A stretch of DNA of 64,000 bases, taken from NCBI GenBank assembly GCA_964440935.1, contig CAYTTY010000004.1:1-64000 (forward strand). Direction: 5' to 3'. Positions within the stretch are counted from its first letter, which is position 1. Every line of letters starts with the position of its first letter. Source of the stretch: WJJR01 sp964440935. GTDB taxonomy: Bacteria; Zixibacteria; MSB-5A5; WJJR01. A program made the position numbers and the translations under genes. Of this stretch, positions 7,334 through 16,227 are shown in pieces. The notes under the pieces are model-generated. The model worked only from the letters and a program-made list of their open reading frames with translations, had not been told where the DNA came from and did not search any database.

Positions 7334-7868
7334 CAGGTTGCCGGGTGCCCCACAGTTCTACTGTGGGAAACCTTTGTTGCAGAGGGGCTTGTTCGACTCA
7401 CTGAAACGCGCATTCGTTAGCGGTGAGAATCCCACAGCGGTTCGACTGCGCTCACCGTAAACAGAGTTGTGGGACACAGGGCGCAGGCGCATTTGTAAAC
7501 GCATCCCAATTCTGAATCATTATTGTCGGCATTATTAGTTCTGCACTATGCCGTTTGACAACTGTCGCCCCCCCTGCTAGCTTCCCATTATCCTGACGGA
7601 ATGCCGCCGTGTGGCCTGAATGTGGCTGTGGCAATGTGGCTCGTGTTGGGATTGGTCGTACACCGGGCATTAACATCTTGAATGGCACAATTGAAGAGTC
7701 CCTGTGATCTCGCCGTGTGGCGTGTACGCGCGCCGGACACCCGAGGTAACCGATTGTGGAACTCTTGAGATCGACAATGGGAAGAAAGGAGGCCGCCAGA
7801 TGTAGAGACCGTACAGGGTCGTGAGACAACCATGCGTGCCCGTCTGGGCCGGGCATCAGGGAGGGACC
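7334..7868. other. Spacer with 30-bp repeat and duplicated lipoprotein leader
   Basis: There is no gene. It contains the second copy of the 30-bp repeat (7340-7369), an inverted pair GGTGAG (about 7421) with CTCACC (about 7450), and from 7779 the leader shared with 6206. 7480-7778 shows nothing I can name. Confidence 0.55.
7340..7369. repeat. 30-bp dispersed palindromic repeat, copy 2
   Basis: Exact second copy of 244-273, starting 6 bp after the stop of the membrane protein gene. Confidence 0.7.
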
Positions 7869-8954
7869 ATGAAGAATTCATTACGGCAATGGATAATCAA
7901 CGTAAGTGTCGGTGTGGTGTTGCTGGCCGGTTGTGCTGGATGCGATGACGACGGCCCGACGAAGCCCGGCGAAGTGCGCTACAACATCTACGTCGCCGCG
8001 CTGGATTGGGTCGACGGTATCGCCACCGATCCGCTTTACATCATCGATGCCGACAGCATGGTGGTCATCGACTCGATTCCCCGGATTGGGTCATTGCATG
8101 ACATGGAGGTGTCGCCCGATGGACGGTGGTTGTACACGTTTGTGCATCGGGGAAGCATCAGCGGGTGCCCAAATGACAGTCTGCGCCGGATCGATATCAA
8201 GAACAAGCGGGTGGACTGGGCGATTCCGAGCGGTGGGGATACCCGCATCACTTTACTAGACAACGGAAACATCATTTTGCGGCGGGCATCACGCTACCTC
8301 GATTGCTCCGGCGGGATCGAGCTCCTTGATGCAACGACCGGCATGCAGATAAGAACTCTTCCGGATTCTCTGACGTATGGAGAGGGACCTGTAGAGGGGA
8401 CAGAAGTCGCAGCCATCGCCGGATCGGGGTTAGATGCGCGAGTGGTCGCCGTCGATGTGCTGACGGACATGGTACATGGCGCGATGGTCCCACGACTCCC
8501 ATCGGGGCAGCTCCTTGGTCCCACGTTTGCCCGGCTTCATCCCGATGGCGAAACCGTACTGGTCATCGCGGGGATTGTGACCAACGTCGCGTGGGGGATT
8601 GTTGGAAATCTGAACACCGGCAATGTGCTGCTGACCGAACGAATCTACAACATCAATAGTGTAGGCGCCTTCACCGCCGACGGATCATTGGCTGTCGTCA
8701 GCGATATCAACAGCGGGCTGTCAGTATTTGATCTCGATTCACTGAGCTATCGAGGGCGTGTTGAGATCGTAGGGGGCCAGGTCGGTATCGTCGGAGATAC
8801 TAAGTCCGTGATCGTATGCGGCGTCGGCGACTATTTCCATGCAACGGATCCGATTGTGAAGGTGGATGCGGAGCGCGTGCAACCAACTGGTGCCGTCCAA
8901 CTCCCCCTGCCGGAACCGTTACTTGGAGCAATGGCGGTCGGACGACGACCATAG
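7869..8954 (+). CDS. Lipoprotein with beta-propeller-like (YVTN/WD40-type) repeats
   Basis: 361 residues. A lipoprotein signal peptide (MKNSLRQWIINVSVG, lipobox LLAGC) precedes an acidic CDDDGPTKPGE linker. The rest shows spaced beta-rich units with LHDMEVSPDGRWLYTF, ARLHPDGETVLVIAG and GAFTADGSLAVVSDI, the DG-turn pattern of bacterial YVTN-type beta-propellers. It is probably a surface or periplasmic lipoprotein; ligand unknown. ATG 7869 follows GGGAGGGACC, a good ribosome-binding site. A truncated paralog lies at 6296 and the shared leader begins at 7779. The subtilase follows 108 bp later, possibly in the same accessory island. Confidence 0.75.
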   Translation: MKNSLRQWIINVSVGVVLLAGCAGCDDDGPTKPGEVRYNIYVAALDWVDGIATDPLYIIDADSMVVIDSIPRIGSLHDMEVSPDGRWLYTFVHRGSISGCPNDSLRRIDIKNKRVDWAIPSGGDTRITLLDNGNIILRRASRYLDCSGGIELLDATTGMQIRTLPDSLTYGEGPVEGTEVAAIAGSGLDARVVAVDVLTDMVHGAMVPRLPSGQLLGPTFARLHPDGETVLVIAGIVTNVAWGIVGNLNTGNVLLTERIYNINSVGAFTADGSLAVVSDINSGLSVFDLDSLSYRGRVEIVGGQVGIVGDTKSVIVCGVGDYFHATDPIVKVDAERVQPTGAVQLPLPEPLLGAMAVGRRP

Positions 8955-9062
8955 CCGAACATGTTTCTCAATGCATTTGCGAACCAGTGATCAATCAAAC
9001 TTGCCCGCCTAGCAGTTGGATAGCAATCCACGGTACGGGTTTGAATTCAGGAGGAAGAGCAG

Positions 9063-10766
9063 ATGAATTGGCCAAAATACATATCGATGATCGCTGCGAT
9101 GGGATTTGTGCTGATTGCAAGTTCCGCTGCGGCTCAAGAGTTCTACTACGATTTGGATTCCGCATGGTACGTTGCACCGTCATCGGAGAAGATCGCGATT
9201 CAATTTGATTCAGATTCGGCGTACGCCGAGCTGCAGATCACCCAGTTCTATTCGAATCACCCGTGCCTCGATGACAGCGATACGATCACGTATCTGCACC
9301 GGGGGTTCTTAGTCTTCGGAGTGTCATCGCCATGCAGCTACGCGGCTGCCGCAGCCGACCTGCTGGCCGATACCCTGATCCGAAAAGTGGTTCCGGTGTA
9401 CGTGGCTGATATCGACAGCGCCGAGTTCAAAGTGACAGACCTGATCGATGTGCAATTCAACGAGGAACTCTCCACGGATTCGTGCATGAGCATCCTCAGT
9501 GCTCATGGCCTGCACTTTGTTGATTCGTCCGAATACCGGCACAACCTCTGGAAATGCGCTCTGGATGACAGCATCCGGACGACTCCGCTGCGTTACGGCA
9601 ATGCGCTTCACGCACTCGACGAGACCGAATGGGCTTGCGCGCATCAATATGCCAGCCCCCAATTGCAATCCGATCCGCCGGATCCTTACTTCGCGAATCA
9701 ATGGCACCTCAAGAACACAGGTCAGAATGGGGGAACACCAGACAATGATATCGACGCGGATTCTGCCTGGCTTATCCCGCTTACGGATTCGTCGTTCGAC
9801 GTCGCTATACTGGATGATGGGTTCACCACGCATCTTGATCTTCCAAGTGAACGTCTTTCGACTGGTTACGACTTCTATTATGGTGACTTTAATCCAAGTC
9901 CTTCGACTAATCAGAACCATGGCATGGCATGCATGGGATTGTTGGCAGCGACACTTGGTGATACTGGAGTGGTGGGTGTTGCGGGGAGTAGTCACATTGT
10001 CCCGGTCCGGATTTTCAATGATCAAGGCGGATCGGTGGACACGTTGGACTTGGCAAAAGCAATCCGTTACGCCGCAACTCGGGCTCGCGTAATATCGAAC
10101 AGTTGGGGCTATGCCCGCATTAGTCCGTTTGCAGATGTTGCCAATGCCATCCGCGATGTCATAAATGGAGCGGGAGCAGGCCTACAAGGGCCGCAAGGAA
10201 CTTACGGATGCGTAATGATCTTCGCAGCAGGTAACTACGCGGAGAATCCACACATCCCGCCCTTCGTGTATCACATTGAACCTGTCGTGTTCCCAGCAAA
10301 CATGCCAGAAGTGATCGCGGTGGGGGCCATTGACAACGAGGCCAGCAAGTGGGATTACAGTTGCTATGGTGCCGCACTCGACGTGGTTGCTCCCAGCGGA
10401 TATGACGGCGACCCATATGGCAGTTCCGATCAGGCAAGCAATTTGTGGACGATCGATCAGGAAGGCAATGACGGGTGGAATCCCAATGTCACGGGTGGCC
10501 TCGCCGCAGAAACCGACGACGTCGACTACACCGCCATGATGGGCGGCACCTCCGGCGCCTGTCCGCAAGTTGCGGGAATCGTCGCGCTTCTGATGGCGCG
10601 CGGCCATGACAGCATCAACGTCTACAATCCAACCCCCGATATCCTGGACATCCTGGCTGGATCCGCCGAAGAGCTGGGTACCACCGGTTGGGACACGCAA
10701 TTCGGCCACGGCCGCGCCAACGCCTTCCGCGCCATGCTCTCCATCATCCGCGGCGATCTGAACTAA
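9063..10766 (+). CDS. Secreted S8-family subtilisin-like serine protease
   Basis: 567 residues in the readable frame. A signal peptide (about 1-25, ending SSAAAQ) and an N-terminal pro-region of about 200 residues precede the peptidase S8 domain. The triad is Asp251 in VAILDDGF, His286 in NQNHGMACMG and Ser497 in GGTSGACPQVAG, with oxyanion Asn391 in FAAGN. The Ser motif departs from the usual GTSMAxPHVAG. AGGAGGAAG just upstream supports ATG 9063. The frame stops right after RGDLN, the opening of a dockerin-like repeat. The missing tail is present one base out of frame (10768-10971), so the intact protein would be about 70 residues longer. Likely extracellular protein breakdown. Confidence 0.85.
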   Translation: MNWPKYISMIAAMGFVLIASSAAAQEFYYDLDSAWYVAPSSEKIAIQFDSDSAYAELQITQFYSNHPCLDDSDTITYLHRGFLVFGVSSPCSYAAAAADLLADTLIRKVVPVYVADIDSAEFKVTDLIDVQFNEELSTDSCMSILSAHGLHFVDSSEYRHNLWKCALDDSIRTTPLRYGNALHALDETEWACAHQYASPQLQSDPPDPYFANQWHLKNTGQNGGTPDNDIDADSAWLIPLTDSSFDVAILDDGFTTHLDLPSERLSTGYDFYYGDFNPSPSTNQNHGMACMGLLAATLGDTGVVGVAGSSHIVPVRIFNDQGGSVDTLDLAKAIRYAATRARVISNSWGYARISPFADVANAIRDVINGAGAGLQGPQGTYGCVMIFAAGNYAENPHIPPFVYHIEPVVFPANMPEVIAVGAIDNEASKWDYSCYGAALDVVAPSGYDGDPYGSSDQASNLWTIDQEGNDGWNPNVTGGLAAETDDVDYTAMMGGTSGACPQVAGIVALLMARGHDSINVYNPTPDILDILAGSAEELGTTGWDTQFGHGRANAFRAMLSIIRGDLN

Positions 10767-10767
10767 T

Positions 10768-10971
10768 GACTGCTTCCTGGATGCGCTGGATCTGAATCTG
10801 ATCGTCAACCGGATATTCCACAATGGTCCCCCGGGGCCATTTCCAGGTCTATCGGATGTCAACTGTGATGGCTCTGAGGACGCGACCGACTTGAATATTT
10901 TTATCAGCCACATTTATTTCAGTGGACCACCGCCGGACATCTGCTACGACCACTATGACTACCCCAATTGA
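10768..10971 (+). pseudogene. Out-of-frame dockerin-like tail of the subtilase
   Basis: From 10768 the +1 frame reads DCFLDALDLNLIVNRIFHNG, then SDVNCDGSEDATDLNIFISH and a GPPP linker, ending at TGA 10969-10971. Preceded by the in-frame GDLN of the protease, this restores two calcium-loop repeats, matching the tail at 322-529. A single extra T in AACTAATGAC (10761-10770) separates the frames. The options are a decayed tail, a sequencing indel or +1 frameshifting at the UAA. Confidence 0.7.
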
Positions 10972-11502
10972 CCGCCAGTTGGTAGTGTAGGTAAAATCAA
11001 AGAGAGCCGTCCCTGTGCACCGCGCCCGGAGCGGCTCTATCTTATTGATAGATAAGAGACTCCTGAGATGACCAACGAGATCGCAAATCAAATTCTTCCG
11101 GTTCGAACACGGTTCGCGCCGAAGTCCTTCCCGAGGGGCATTCCCGCCAATTTATCCACGCCTCGATGATGGCGCGATTGTCAGAACAACGGTCCGGCTC
11201 CTCAGGGTGGGCGTCGCCCATCAAACCACTGTTTCGCGGTTCGAAAGACGATTAGGTGGACATAGCCCACCCTGTAATCGGGCAGGTCTTGCGGCAACTG
11301 CCTTAGGCAACGTGACGACGTAGCCAGACGCCGCGCTTGTGGATGTCCCGTCAGTCAGTTTGTTCTGATCCAGCGCGGTGGAACACCCGAATGTTGCTGA
11401 TTGATAGGGCAAATTGTTACCGAATCGAAAAGGTTTTAACGAGCCCGATTTTGTGCCGTATGTGACCAAAGGGGCACGGCTTTAAACGAAAGGACTGACC
11501 AA
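10972..11502. other. Spacer before the second oxidoreductase operon
   Basis: It holds a hairpin (11003-11038) that may terminate the subtilase transcript and a 10-bp inverted repeat, CAGGGTGGGC (11203-11212) with GCCCACCCTG (11265-11274). A - strand open frame at 11221-11469 has no family I recognise and overlaps the inverted repeat, so I do not call it. Confidence 0.5.
11003..11045 (+). terminator. Possible terminator after subtilase/dockerin tail
   Basis: AGAGCCG (11003-11009) pairs with CGGCTCT (11032-11038), followed by ATCTTATT. The 22-nt loop is long, so this is weaker than the other terminators. Confidence 0.45.
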
Positions 11503-13353
11503 GTGGCTGACTCAGCCAAGAGTACAGAAGAGAAAAGGGTTGAAACGGTTGATCGGGTGACGATCCGCTTTGCCGGTGATTCCGGTGACGGTATCCAGCT
11601 CTCCGGGAACCAGTTCACCTTGGCGACCGCCTACGCGGGCAACGACTTGGGGACACTGCCGGACTTCCCGGCCGAGATTCGCGCCCCCGCGGGCTCACTG
11701 CCGGGCGTCTCGAATTTCCAGATCAGTTTCGGCGAGTTCAAGATCCACACACCGGGCGATGCGCCCGACGTGCTGGTCGCCATGAACCCGGCGGCGCTCA
11801 AGGTCAACCTGAATGATCTGGATGAGGGCGGTACGATCATCGCCAACGAGGACAGCTTCGTGCCCTTCAACCTGAAAAAAGCAGGGTATGAAGAGAATCC
11901 GTTCAAGGACGGCTCGCTGAAGGCGTATCGCCTGATCCCATTGCCGATCACCTCGCTTAATGCAAAAGCGCTGGAGAATTCGCCCCTGAACAAGAAGGAG
12001 CGGGAGCGCTGCAAGAATTTCTACGCGCTGGGAGTGGTGTACTGGATGTATGACCGGCCACTGGAGCCGACGCTCGAGTGGATCGCGCAGAAATTCAAGA
12101 AGCAGCCCGAGTTCATCGAGGCGAATCAGGCCGCATTGCGCGCCGGATTCAATTTCGCCAATACCACCGAGATTTTCACCAGCCACTACAAGGTCCGCAA
12201 GGCACCGGTTCCGCCCGGTGAATACCGCAATATCACCGGCACCGAAGCGACGGTTCTGGGTTTTGTCGCGGCATCCGAACTGTCGAAGACCGATGTCTTC
12301 TACGGCAGTTATCCGATTACACCAGCCAGCGACGTTCTTCAGGAACTCGCCAAGCATAAGAATTTCGGCGTGAAAACATTTCAGGCGGAAGATGAGATCG
12401 CGGCGGTCTGTGCCTCGATCGGTGCGTCGTTCGCCGGATCGCTCGCCATCACAGGCACCAGCGGTCCGGGTGTGGCGTTGAAGTCGGAAGCGATCGGGCT
12501 GGCGGTGATGACAGAACTTCCGCTGGTGGTGCTCAACGTCCAGCGCGCCGGCCCGAGCACCGGAATGCCGACGAAGACCGAGCAGGCCGACTTGCTCCAG
12601 GCAGCGGTTGGCCGCAACGGCGAGTGCCCGGTTGCGGTGCTGGCGGCATCGACGCCCGCCGATTGTTTCGAGACGGCCATTGAGGCGTGCCGCATTGCCG
12701 TGAAGTACATGACGCCGGTGATCATGCTGACAGATGGGTACCTGACCAACGGTTCCGAGCCGTGGCGGCTTCCCAATCTCGAAGACCTCCAGCCATTCGC
12801 AGTCAATCATTCCGCCGATCCGGAGTCGTTCCATCCATACACGCGTGATGAGAAAACACTGGCCCGACCCTGGGTGGTTCCCGGCACGTTGGGTTTGGAA
12901 CACCGTATCGGCGGTTTGGAGAAGTGGGATGTGACCGGCAACGTGAGTTACGATCCGGCCAACCATGAGCATATGGTGAGGACACGGGCGGAGAAAATCC
13001 GCCGCATTGCCAATGACATTCCACCGACTGAGGTCCATGGCGAGAAGCAGGGTGAATTGCTGATCATCGGCTGGGGCAGCACCTATGGTGCGATCATGAC
13101 CGCCGTGGAGCGGGTGTGGGCAAAGGGAAAGAAGGTGTCCTACGTCCACCTGCGGCATATCAGCCCATTCCCGAATGACCTCGGCCAGATCATCAAGAAT
13201 TTCGAAACCGTGCTGGTGCCCGAGCTGAATATGGGCCAGTTACGATTGTTGCTGCGTGGTGAGTACGGACTTCCGATCACCGGGCTCAACAAGATTGAGG
13301 GCCGCCCATTCCGGGTCCGCGAGATCGAACGCAAAATCGAGGAGTTGATCTAA
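11503..13353 (+). CDS. korA: 2-oxoglutarate:ferredoxin oxidoreductase, fused gamma-alpha subunit
   Basis: 616 residues. The N-terminal 190 or so form the gamma domain (VTIRFAGDSGDGIQLSGNQF; IRAPAGSLPGVSNFQI). The alpha domain follows (SYPITPASDVLQEL; ITGTSGPGVALKSEAIGLA; QRAGPSTGMPTKTEQADL). The transketolase-C-like end carries LVPELNMGQLRLLLRGEYG. This fused layout is that of two-subunit KorAB enzymes that interconvert 2-oxoglutarate and succinyl-CoA with ferredoxin, unlike the four-gene set at 0.9-3.9 kb. The GTG at 11503 is supported by GAAAGGA about 9 nt upstream. korB begins 1 nt after the stop. Substrate is assigned by resemblance only. Confidence 0.9.
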   Translation: MADSAKSTEEKRVETVDRVTIRFAGDSGDGIQLSGNQFTLATAYAGNDLGTLPDFPAEIRAPAGSLPGVSNFQISFGEFKIHTPGDAPDVLVAMNPAALKVNLNDLDEGGTIIANEDSFVPFNLKKAGYEENPFKDGSLKAYRLIPLPITSLNAKALENSPLNKKERERCKNFYALGVVYWMYDRPLEPTLEWIAQKFKKQPEFIEANQAALRAGFNFANTTEIFTSHYKVRKAPVPPGEYRNITGTEATVLGFVAASELSKTDVFYGSYPITPASDVLQELAKHKNFGVKTFQAEDEIAAVCASIGASFAGSLAITGTSGPGVALKSEAIGLAVMTELPLVVLNVQRAGPSTGMPTKTEQADLLQAAVGRNGECPVAVLAASTPADCFETAIEACRIAVKYMTPVIMLTDGYLTNGSEPWRLPNLEDLQPFAVNHSADPESFHPYTRDEKTLARPWVVPGTLGLEHRIGGLEKWDVTGNVSYDPANHEHMVRTRAEKIRRIANDIPPTEVHGEKQGELLIIGWGSTYGAIMTAVERVWAKGKKVSYVHLRHISPFPNDLGQIIKNFETVLVPELNMGQLRLLLRGEYGLPITGLNKIEGRPFRVREIERKIEELI

Positions 13354-13354
13354 C

Positions 13355-14440
13355 ATGGCCACCACAGCAACACCTCCCGAATCACCACAGAAGCTGACGC
13401 GCAAGGACTTTGCCAGCGATCAGGAAGTGCGTTGGTGTCCCGGATGCGGCGATTACAGCATTCTGGCGCAGATGCAAAAGAGCATGCCCGACCTGGGCAT
13501 TCCGAAAGAGAAGATTGTGTTTGTATCGGGCATCGGCTGCTCCAGCCGGTTCCCGTATTACATGAACACGTATGGTTTCCACAGCATCCACGGACGCGCA
13601 CCGGCGATTGCCACCGGCATTAAAGCGGCCAATCCGGACTTATCGGTTTGGGTTGTCACCGGTGACGGCGACGGGTTGAGTATCGGCGGCAATCACATGC
13701 TGCACGTGCTGCGCCGCAACGTCGATCTGAAAATCATTCTGTTCAACAATCGGATTTACGGTCTGACCAAGGGGCAGACCTCGCCGACGTCGGAAATGGG
13801 TAAGGTGACCAAGTCGACGCCGATGGGATCGATCGAACATCCGGTTGAGCCGGTGTCGTTTGCACTGGCATCGGGTGCGACGTTTGTCGCTCGCGCCATC
13901 GATACCGATACCAAGCATTTGCAGTATGTGATTCAGCGTGCCGCAGAACACAAGGGAACGGCATTCGTCGAAGTCTTCCAGAACTGCAACATTTTCAATG
14001 ATGGTGCATTCGAGCACTTCGCCGGCAAAGACGTGCGCGATGACATGGTCATTCGTCTTGAACACGACAAGCCGATTGTCTTTGGCAAGGACCACGACAA
14101 AGGTCTGTGCCTGAACGGGTACAATCTTGAGGTGGTCAAACTCGGTGATGGAATTGATAAGGACGATTTGATCGTACACAAAGAAGACCTTCCCGATTCG
14201 ACCTTGGCATATCTTCTGGCACATCAACAGCATGAAGATTCGCCGGTCCCGGTCGGTGTCTTCCGTGCGGTGGAGCGTCCGACGTACGATGGGTTGCTTG
14301 CCCACCAAGTGGCCGATGCCACTGAGAAAAAGGGCAAAGGATCGCTGAAAGATCTCATCTACAGCGGACTCCGGTGGACCGTCGACGACGATGCCGCCGC
14401 CGGCGAGAGCGGCAACGGTAATAAGAATCTCAAGAAGTAG
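13355..14440 (+). CDS. korB: 2-oxoglutarate:ferredoxin oxidoreductase, beta subunit
   Basis: 361 residues with WCPGCGDYSILAQMQ, FVSGIGCSSRFPYYM, HGRAPAIATGIKAANP, VTGDGDGLSIGGNHM and NNRIYGLTKGQTSPTS, the thiamine-diphosphate and 4Fe-4S binding set of KorB. ATG 13355 comes directly after the alpha-subunit stop. It has an unusually long C-terminal extension ending in a charged stretch (GESGNGNKNLKK). No dedicated ferredoxin gene accompanies the pair. A strong terminator (14471-14504) closes this two-gene operon. Confidence 0.9.
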   Translation: MATTATPPESPQKLTRKDFASDQEVRWCPGCGDYSILAQMQKSMPDLGIPKEKIVFVSGIGCSSRFPYYMNTYGFHSIHGRAPAIATGIKAANPDLSVWVVTGDGDGLSIGGNHMLHVLRRNVDLKIILFNNRIYGLTKGQTSPTSEMGKVTKSTPMGSIEHPVEPVSFALASGATFVARAIDTDTKHLQYVIQRAAEHKGTAFVEVFQNCNIFNDGAFEHFAGKDVRDDMVIRLEHDKPIVFGKDHDKGLCLNGYNLEVVKLGDGIDKDDLIVHKEDLPDSTLAYLLAHQQHEDSPVPVGVFRAVERPTYDGLLAHQVADATEKKGKGSLKDLIYSGLRWTVDDDAAAGESGNGNKNLKK

Positions 14441-14470
14441 ATTCAGTGGACAGGGTTTCGGAATCGATGA

Positions 14471-14504
14471 ACCAGGCCTCCCCATGAGGCCTGGTTTCTC
14501 ATTT
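14471..14504 (+). terminator. Terminator of the korAB operon
   Basis: ACCAGGCCTC (14471-14480) pairs perfectly with GAGGCCTGGT (14486-14495) around a 5-nt loop, followed by TTCTCATTT. It lies 30 bp after the korB stop. Confidence 0.85.
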
Positions 14505-14643
14505 AAGACAATGATCCACTGACCCTGACATTGGTTTTTCGAACACTCCCAATCTGACCATCGAAACGGTCTGGGAATCGTATCCCTCTGATTGGCGTGA
14601 TGTTGACAGAACCGCCAAAGAGGGCGTTTGAAAGGAGCCACAC

Positions 14644-15717
14644 GTGGCGACAGAGTCTCAAGTTCTGGAAGCACTAAAACAAGTTCAGGATCCCGATCTT
14701 CATCGTGATATTGTCTCGCTGGGATTTGTGAAAGATGTTCGCATTTGCGATGGCGCTGTGGCGTTTACGCTTGAACTGACCACGCCCGCGTGTCCGGTAA
14801 AGGACCAGTTACAGGAAGAGGCGCGCCGCGTGGTGATGGCGCTCGATGGTGTCAATCAGGTCAACGTCAAGATGGACGCCAACGTGCGTTCGCATCCGGG
14901 CATGGGCCAGATGGCACTACCGGGCATTCGCAACATCATTCCCGTGGGCAGCGGCAAAGGCGGTGTGGGGAAATCTACGGTGTCCGCCAATCTCGCCGTG
15001 GCCCTTGCCCAGACCGGCGCGAAGGTCGGTTTAATGGATGCCGATGTTTATGGCCCGAGCATTCCCACGATTATGGGTGTGAGTACGCCGCCCCAACCCG
15101 GAGAAAAGGGCATTGTCCCAACCGAAGCCCATGGTGTCAAAGTGATGTCGATGGGGTTCTTCCTGAAACCCGATCAGGCGGTGGTGTGGCGTGGTCCGAT
15201 GATCACCAAGATGATCGATCAGTTTTTGGGCGGTGTTGAATGGGGTGAACTTGACTATCTGATCATCGATCTGCCGCCCGGCACCGGCGACATTCAGCTC
15301 AGTTTGTGCCAAAAACTCCCGCTGACCGGCGCAGTGATTGTTTCAACACCGCAGGATGTTGCGCTCAGCGTGGCCGAGAAGGCGATCATCATGTTCAACC
15401 AATTGAAGAGTCCGGTCCTCGGCCTGGTTGAAAACATGAGTTTCTTCGAGTGCCCTCACTGCGGCGAACGCGAGTACATTTTCGATACCGGCGGTGCGGA
15501 AAAAGCAAGTGCGCGTCTGGGGATTCCCTATCTCGGCGGCATTCCGCTCGCAACCAACATCCGCAAAACGTCGGACAGCGGGCGACCGATCGTGATCGCC
15601 GATCCCGACTCGCCATCGTCGAATGCATTCCTGGCGATTGCCAAAAACATGGCCGCCGAAGTGAGTGTGCGGCATATGGGTGAGGGTCAGGATCAGCCGG
15701 TGAAGATTACATTTTAA
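14644..15717 (+). CDS. mrp: Mrp/NBP35-family iron-sulfur cluster carrier ATPase
   Basis: 357 residues. An N-terminal MIP18/DUF59 domain (about 1-85) is followed by a deviant Walker A P-loop, GSGKGGVGKSTVSANLA. Downstream, IDLPPGTGD is the Walker B/switch region. FECPHCGERE supplies the CxxC pair that binds a bridging 4Fe-4S cluster between subunits. Proteins of this type (ApbC/Mrp) bind and hand over Fe-S clusters, which suits a cell rich in ferredoxin enzymes. The GTG start is backed by AAAGGAG 6 to 7 nt upstream. A DUF971 gene follows after 12 nt, a common pairing. Confidence 0.9.
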   Translation: MATESQVLEALKQVQDPDLHRDIVSLGFVKDVRICDGAVAFTLELTTPACPVKDQLQEEARRVVMALDGVNQVNVKMDANVRSHPGMGQMALPGIRNIIPVGSGKGGVGKSTVSANLAVALAQTGAKVGLMDADVYGPSIPTIMGVSTPPQPGEKGIVPTEAHGVKVMSMGFFLKPDQAVVWRGPMITKMIDQFLGGVEWGELDYLIIDLPPGTGDIQLSLCQKLPLTGAVIVSTPQDVALSVAEKAIIMFNQLKSPVLGLVENMSFFECPHCGEREYIFDTGGAEKASARLGIPYLGGIPLATNIRKTSDSGRPIVIADPDSPSSNAFLAIAKNMAAEVSVRHMGEGQDQPVKITF

Positions 15718-15729
15718 GAAGGGACCAGA

Positions 15730-16041
15730 ATGGCCACGACAAGCAATGTTCCGGTCGAAATCGGACGCGCCAACGAGAATGATATCTTGGTTAAATGGAA
15801 GGACGGGACCGAGACGGTCTTTCCGGCGCGCTTCCTGCGTCTCGCCTGCCCGTGTGCGGGGTGTATCGAGGAAATGACCGGCAAGAAGATCCTCGATGAG
15901 TCGACTGTTCCGGAATATGTTCACCCATTATCGATTTCACCGGTGGGCCGCTATGCGATACAGATACAGTGGAGCGATGGGCACAACACGGGTCTCTACA
16001 CGTGGGAGCGTTTGAACGATCTGGCGAAGTTGGTGAAGTAG
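15730..16041 (+). CDS. DUF971 (GBBH-like N-terminal domain) protein
   Basis: 103 residues matching the stand-alone DUF971 domain: VKWKDGTETVFPARFLRLACPCAGC, then the typical ISPVGRYAIQIQWSDGHNTGLYTWERL segment. The CxCxxC cysteine cluster is conserved in many members. The domain is related to the N-terminal domain of gamma-butyrobetaine hydroxylase and often neighbours or is fused to Mrp-type ATPases, suggesting a role in Fe-S protein maturation; that is inference. GAAGGGACC directly upstream supports ATG 15730. It is probably cotranscribed with mrp. Confidence 0.85.
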   Translation: MATTSNVPVEIGRANENDILVKWKDGTETVFPARFLRLACPCAGCIEEMTGKKILDESTVPEYVHPLSISPVGRYAIQIQWSDGHNTGLYTWERLNDLAKLVK

Positions 16042-16101
16042 GCCGGGCAGTATTGGTTGATCTGCTCCAGCAATTGTCAGAAGAAGTGTCCGATTCCAAA
16101 G

Positions 16102-16127
16102 TGCCGTCACGCGCCTTCGCGTGACGG
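16102..16127. terminator. Bidirectional terminator between convergent genes
   Basis: GCCGTCACGCG (16102-16112) and CGCGTGACGGC (16117-16127) form a perfect 11-bp stem with a CCTT loop between the + strand DUF971 gene and the - strand alr. A second stem, GTCACCCG/CGGGTGAC (16150-16169), stands next to it. Confidence 0.65.
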
Positions 16128-16227
16128 CTATCTCTCAAACCGGCAAGGTGTCACCCGAGGGCGGGTGACGCCACATATGACCACCATGTTGGCTTCAAAC
16201 GGAAAGTACTTGTGATAATTGGTCTAA

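Noticed and set aside
11221..11469. 82-codon - strand frame with text NNLPYQSATFGCSTALDQ
   Set aside because: It looks mildly protein-like but starts inside the following promoter region, ends in an inverted repeat and has no recognisable family. At most a remnant.
11695..13158. 487-codon - strand open frame antisense to the korA fusion gene
   Set aside because: It mirrors a highly conserved + strand gene. Long antisense frames are expected in GC-rich coding DNA, and its translation has no family motifs.
13640..14674. 344-codon - strand open frame antisense to korB
   Set aside because: Same reason; it also runs through the clear terminator at 14471-14504.
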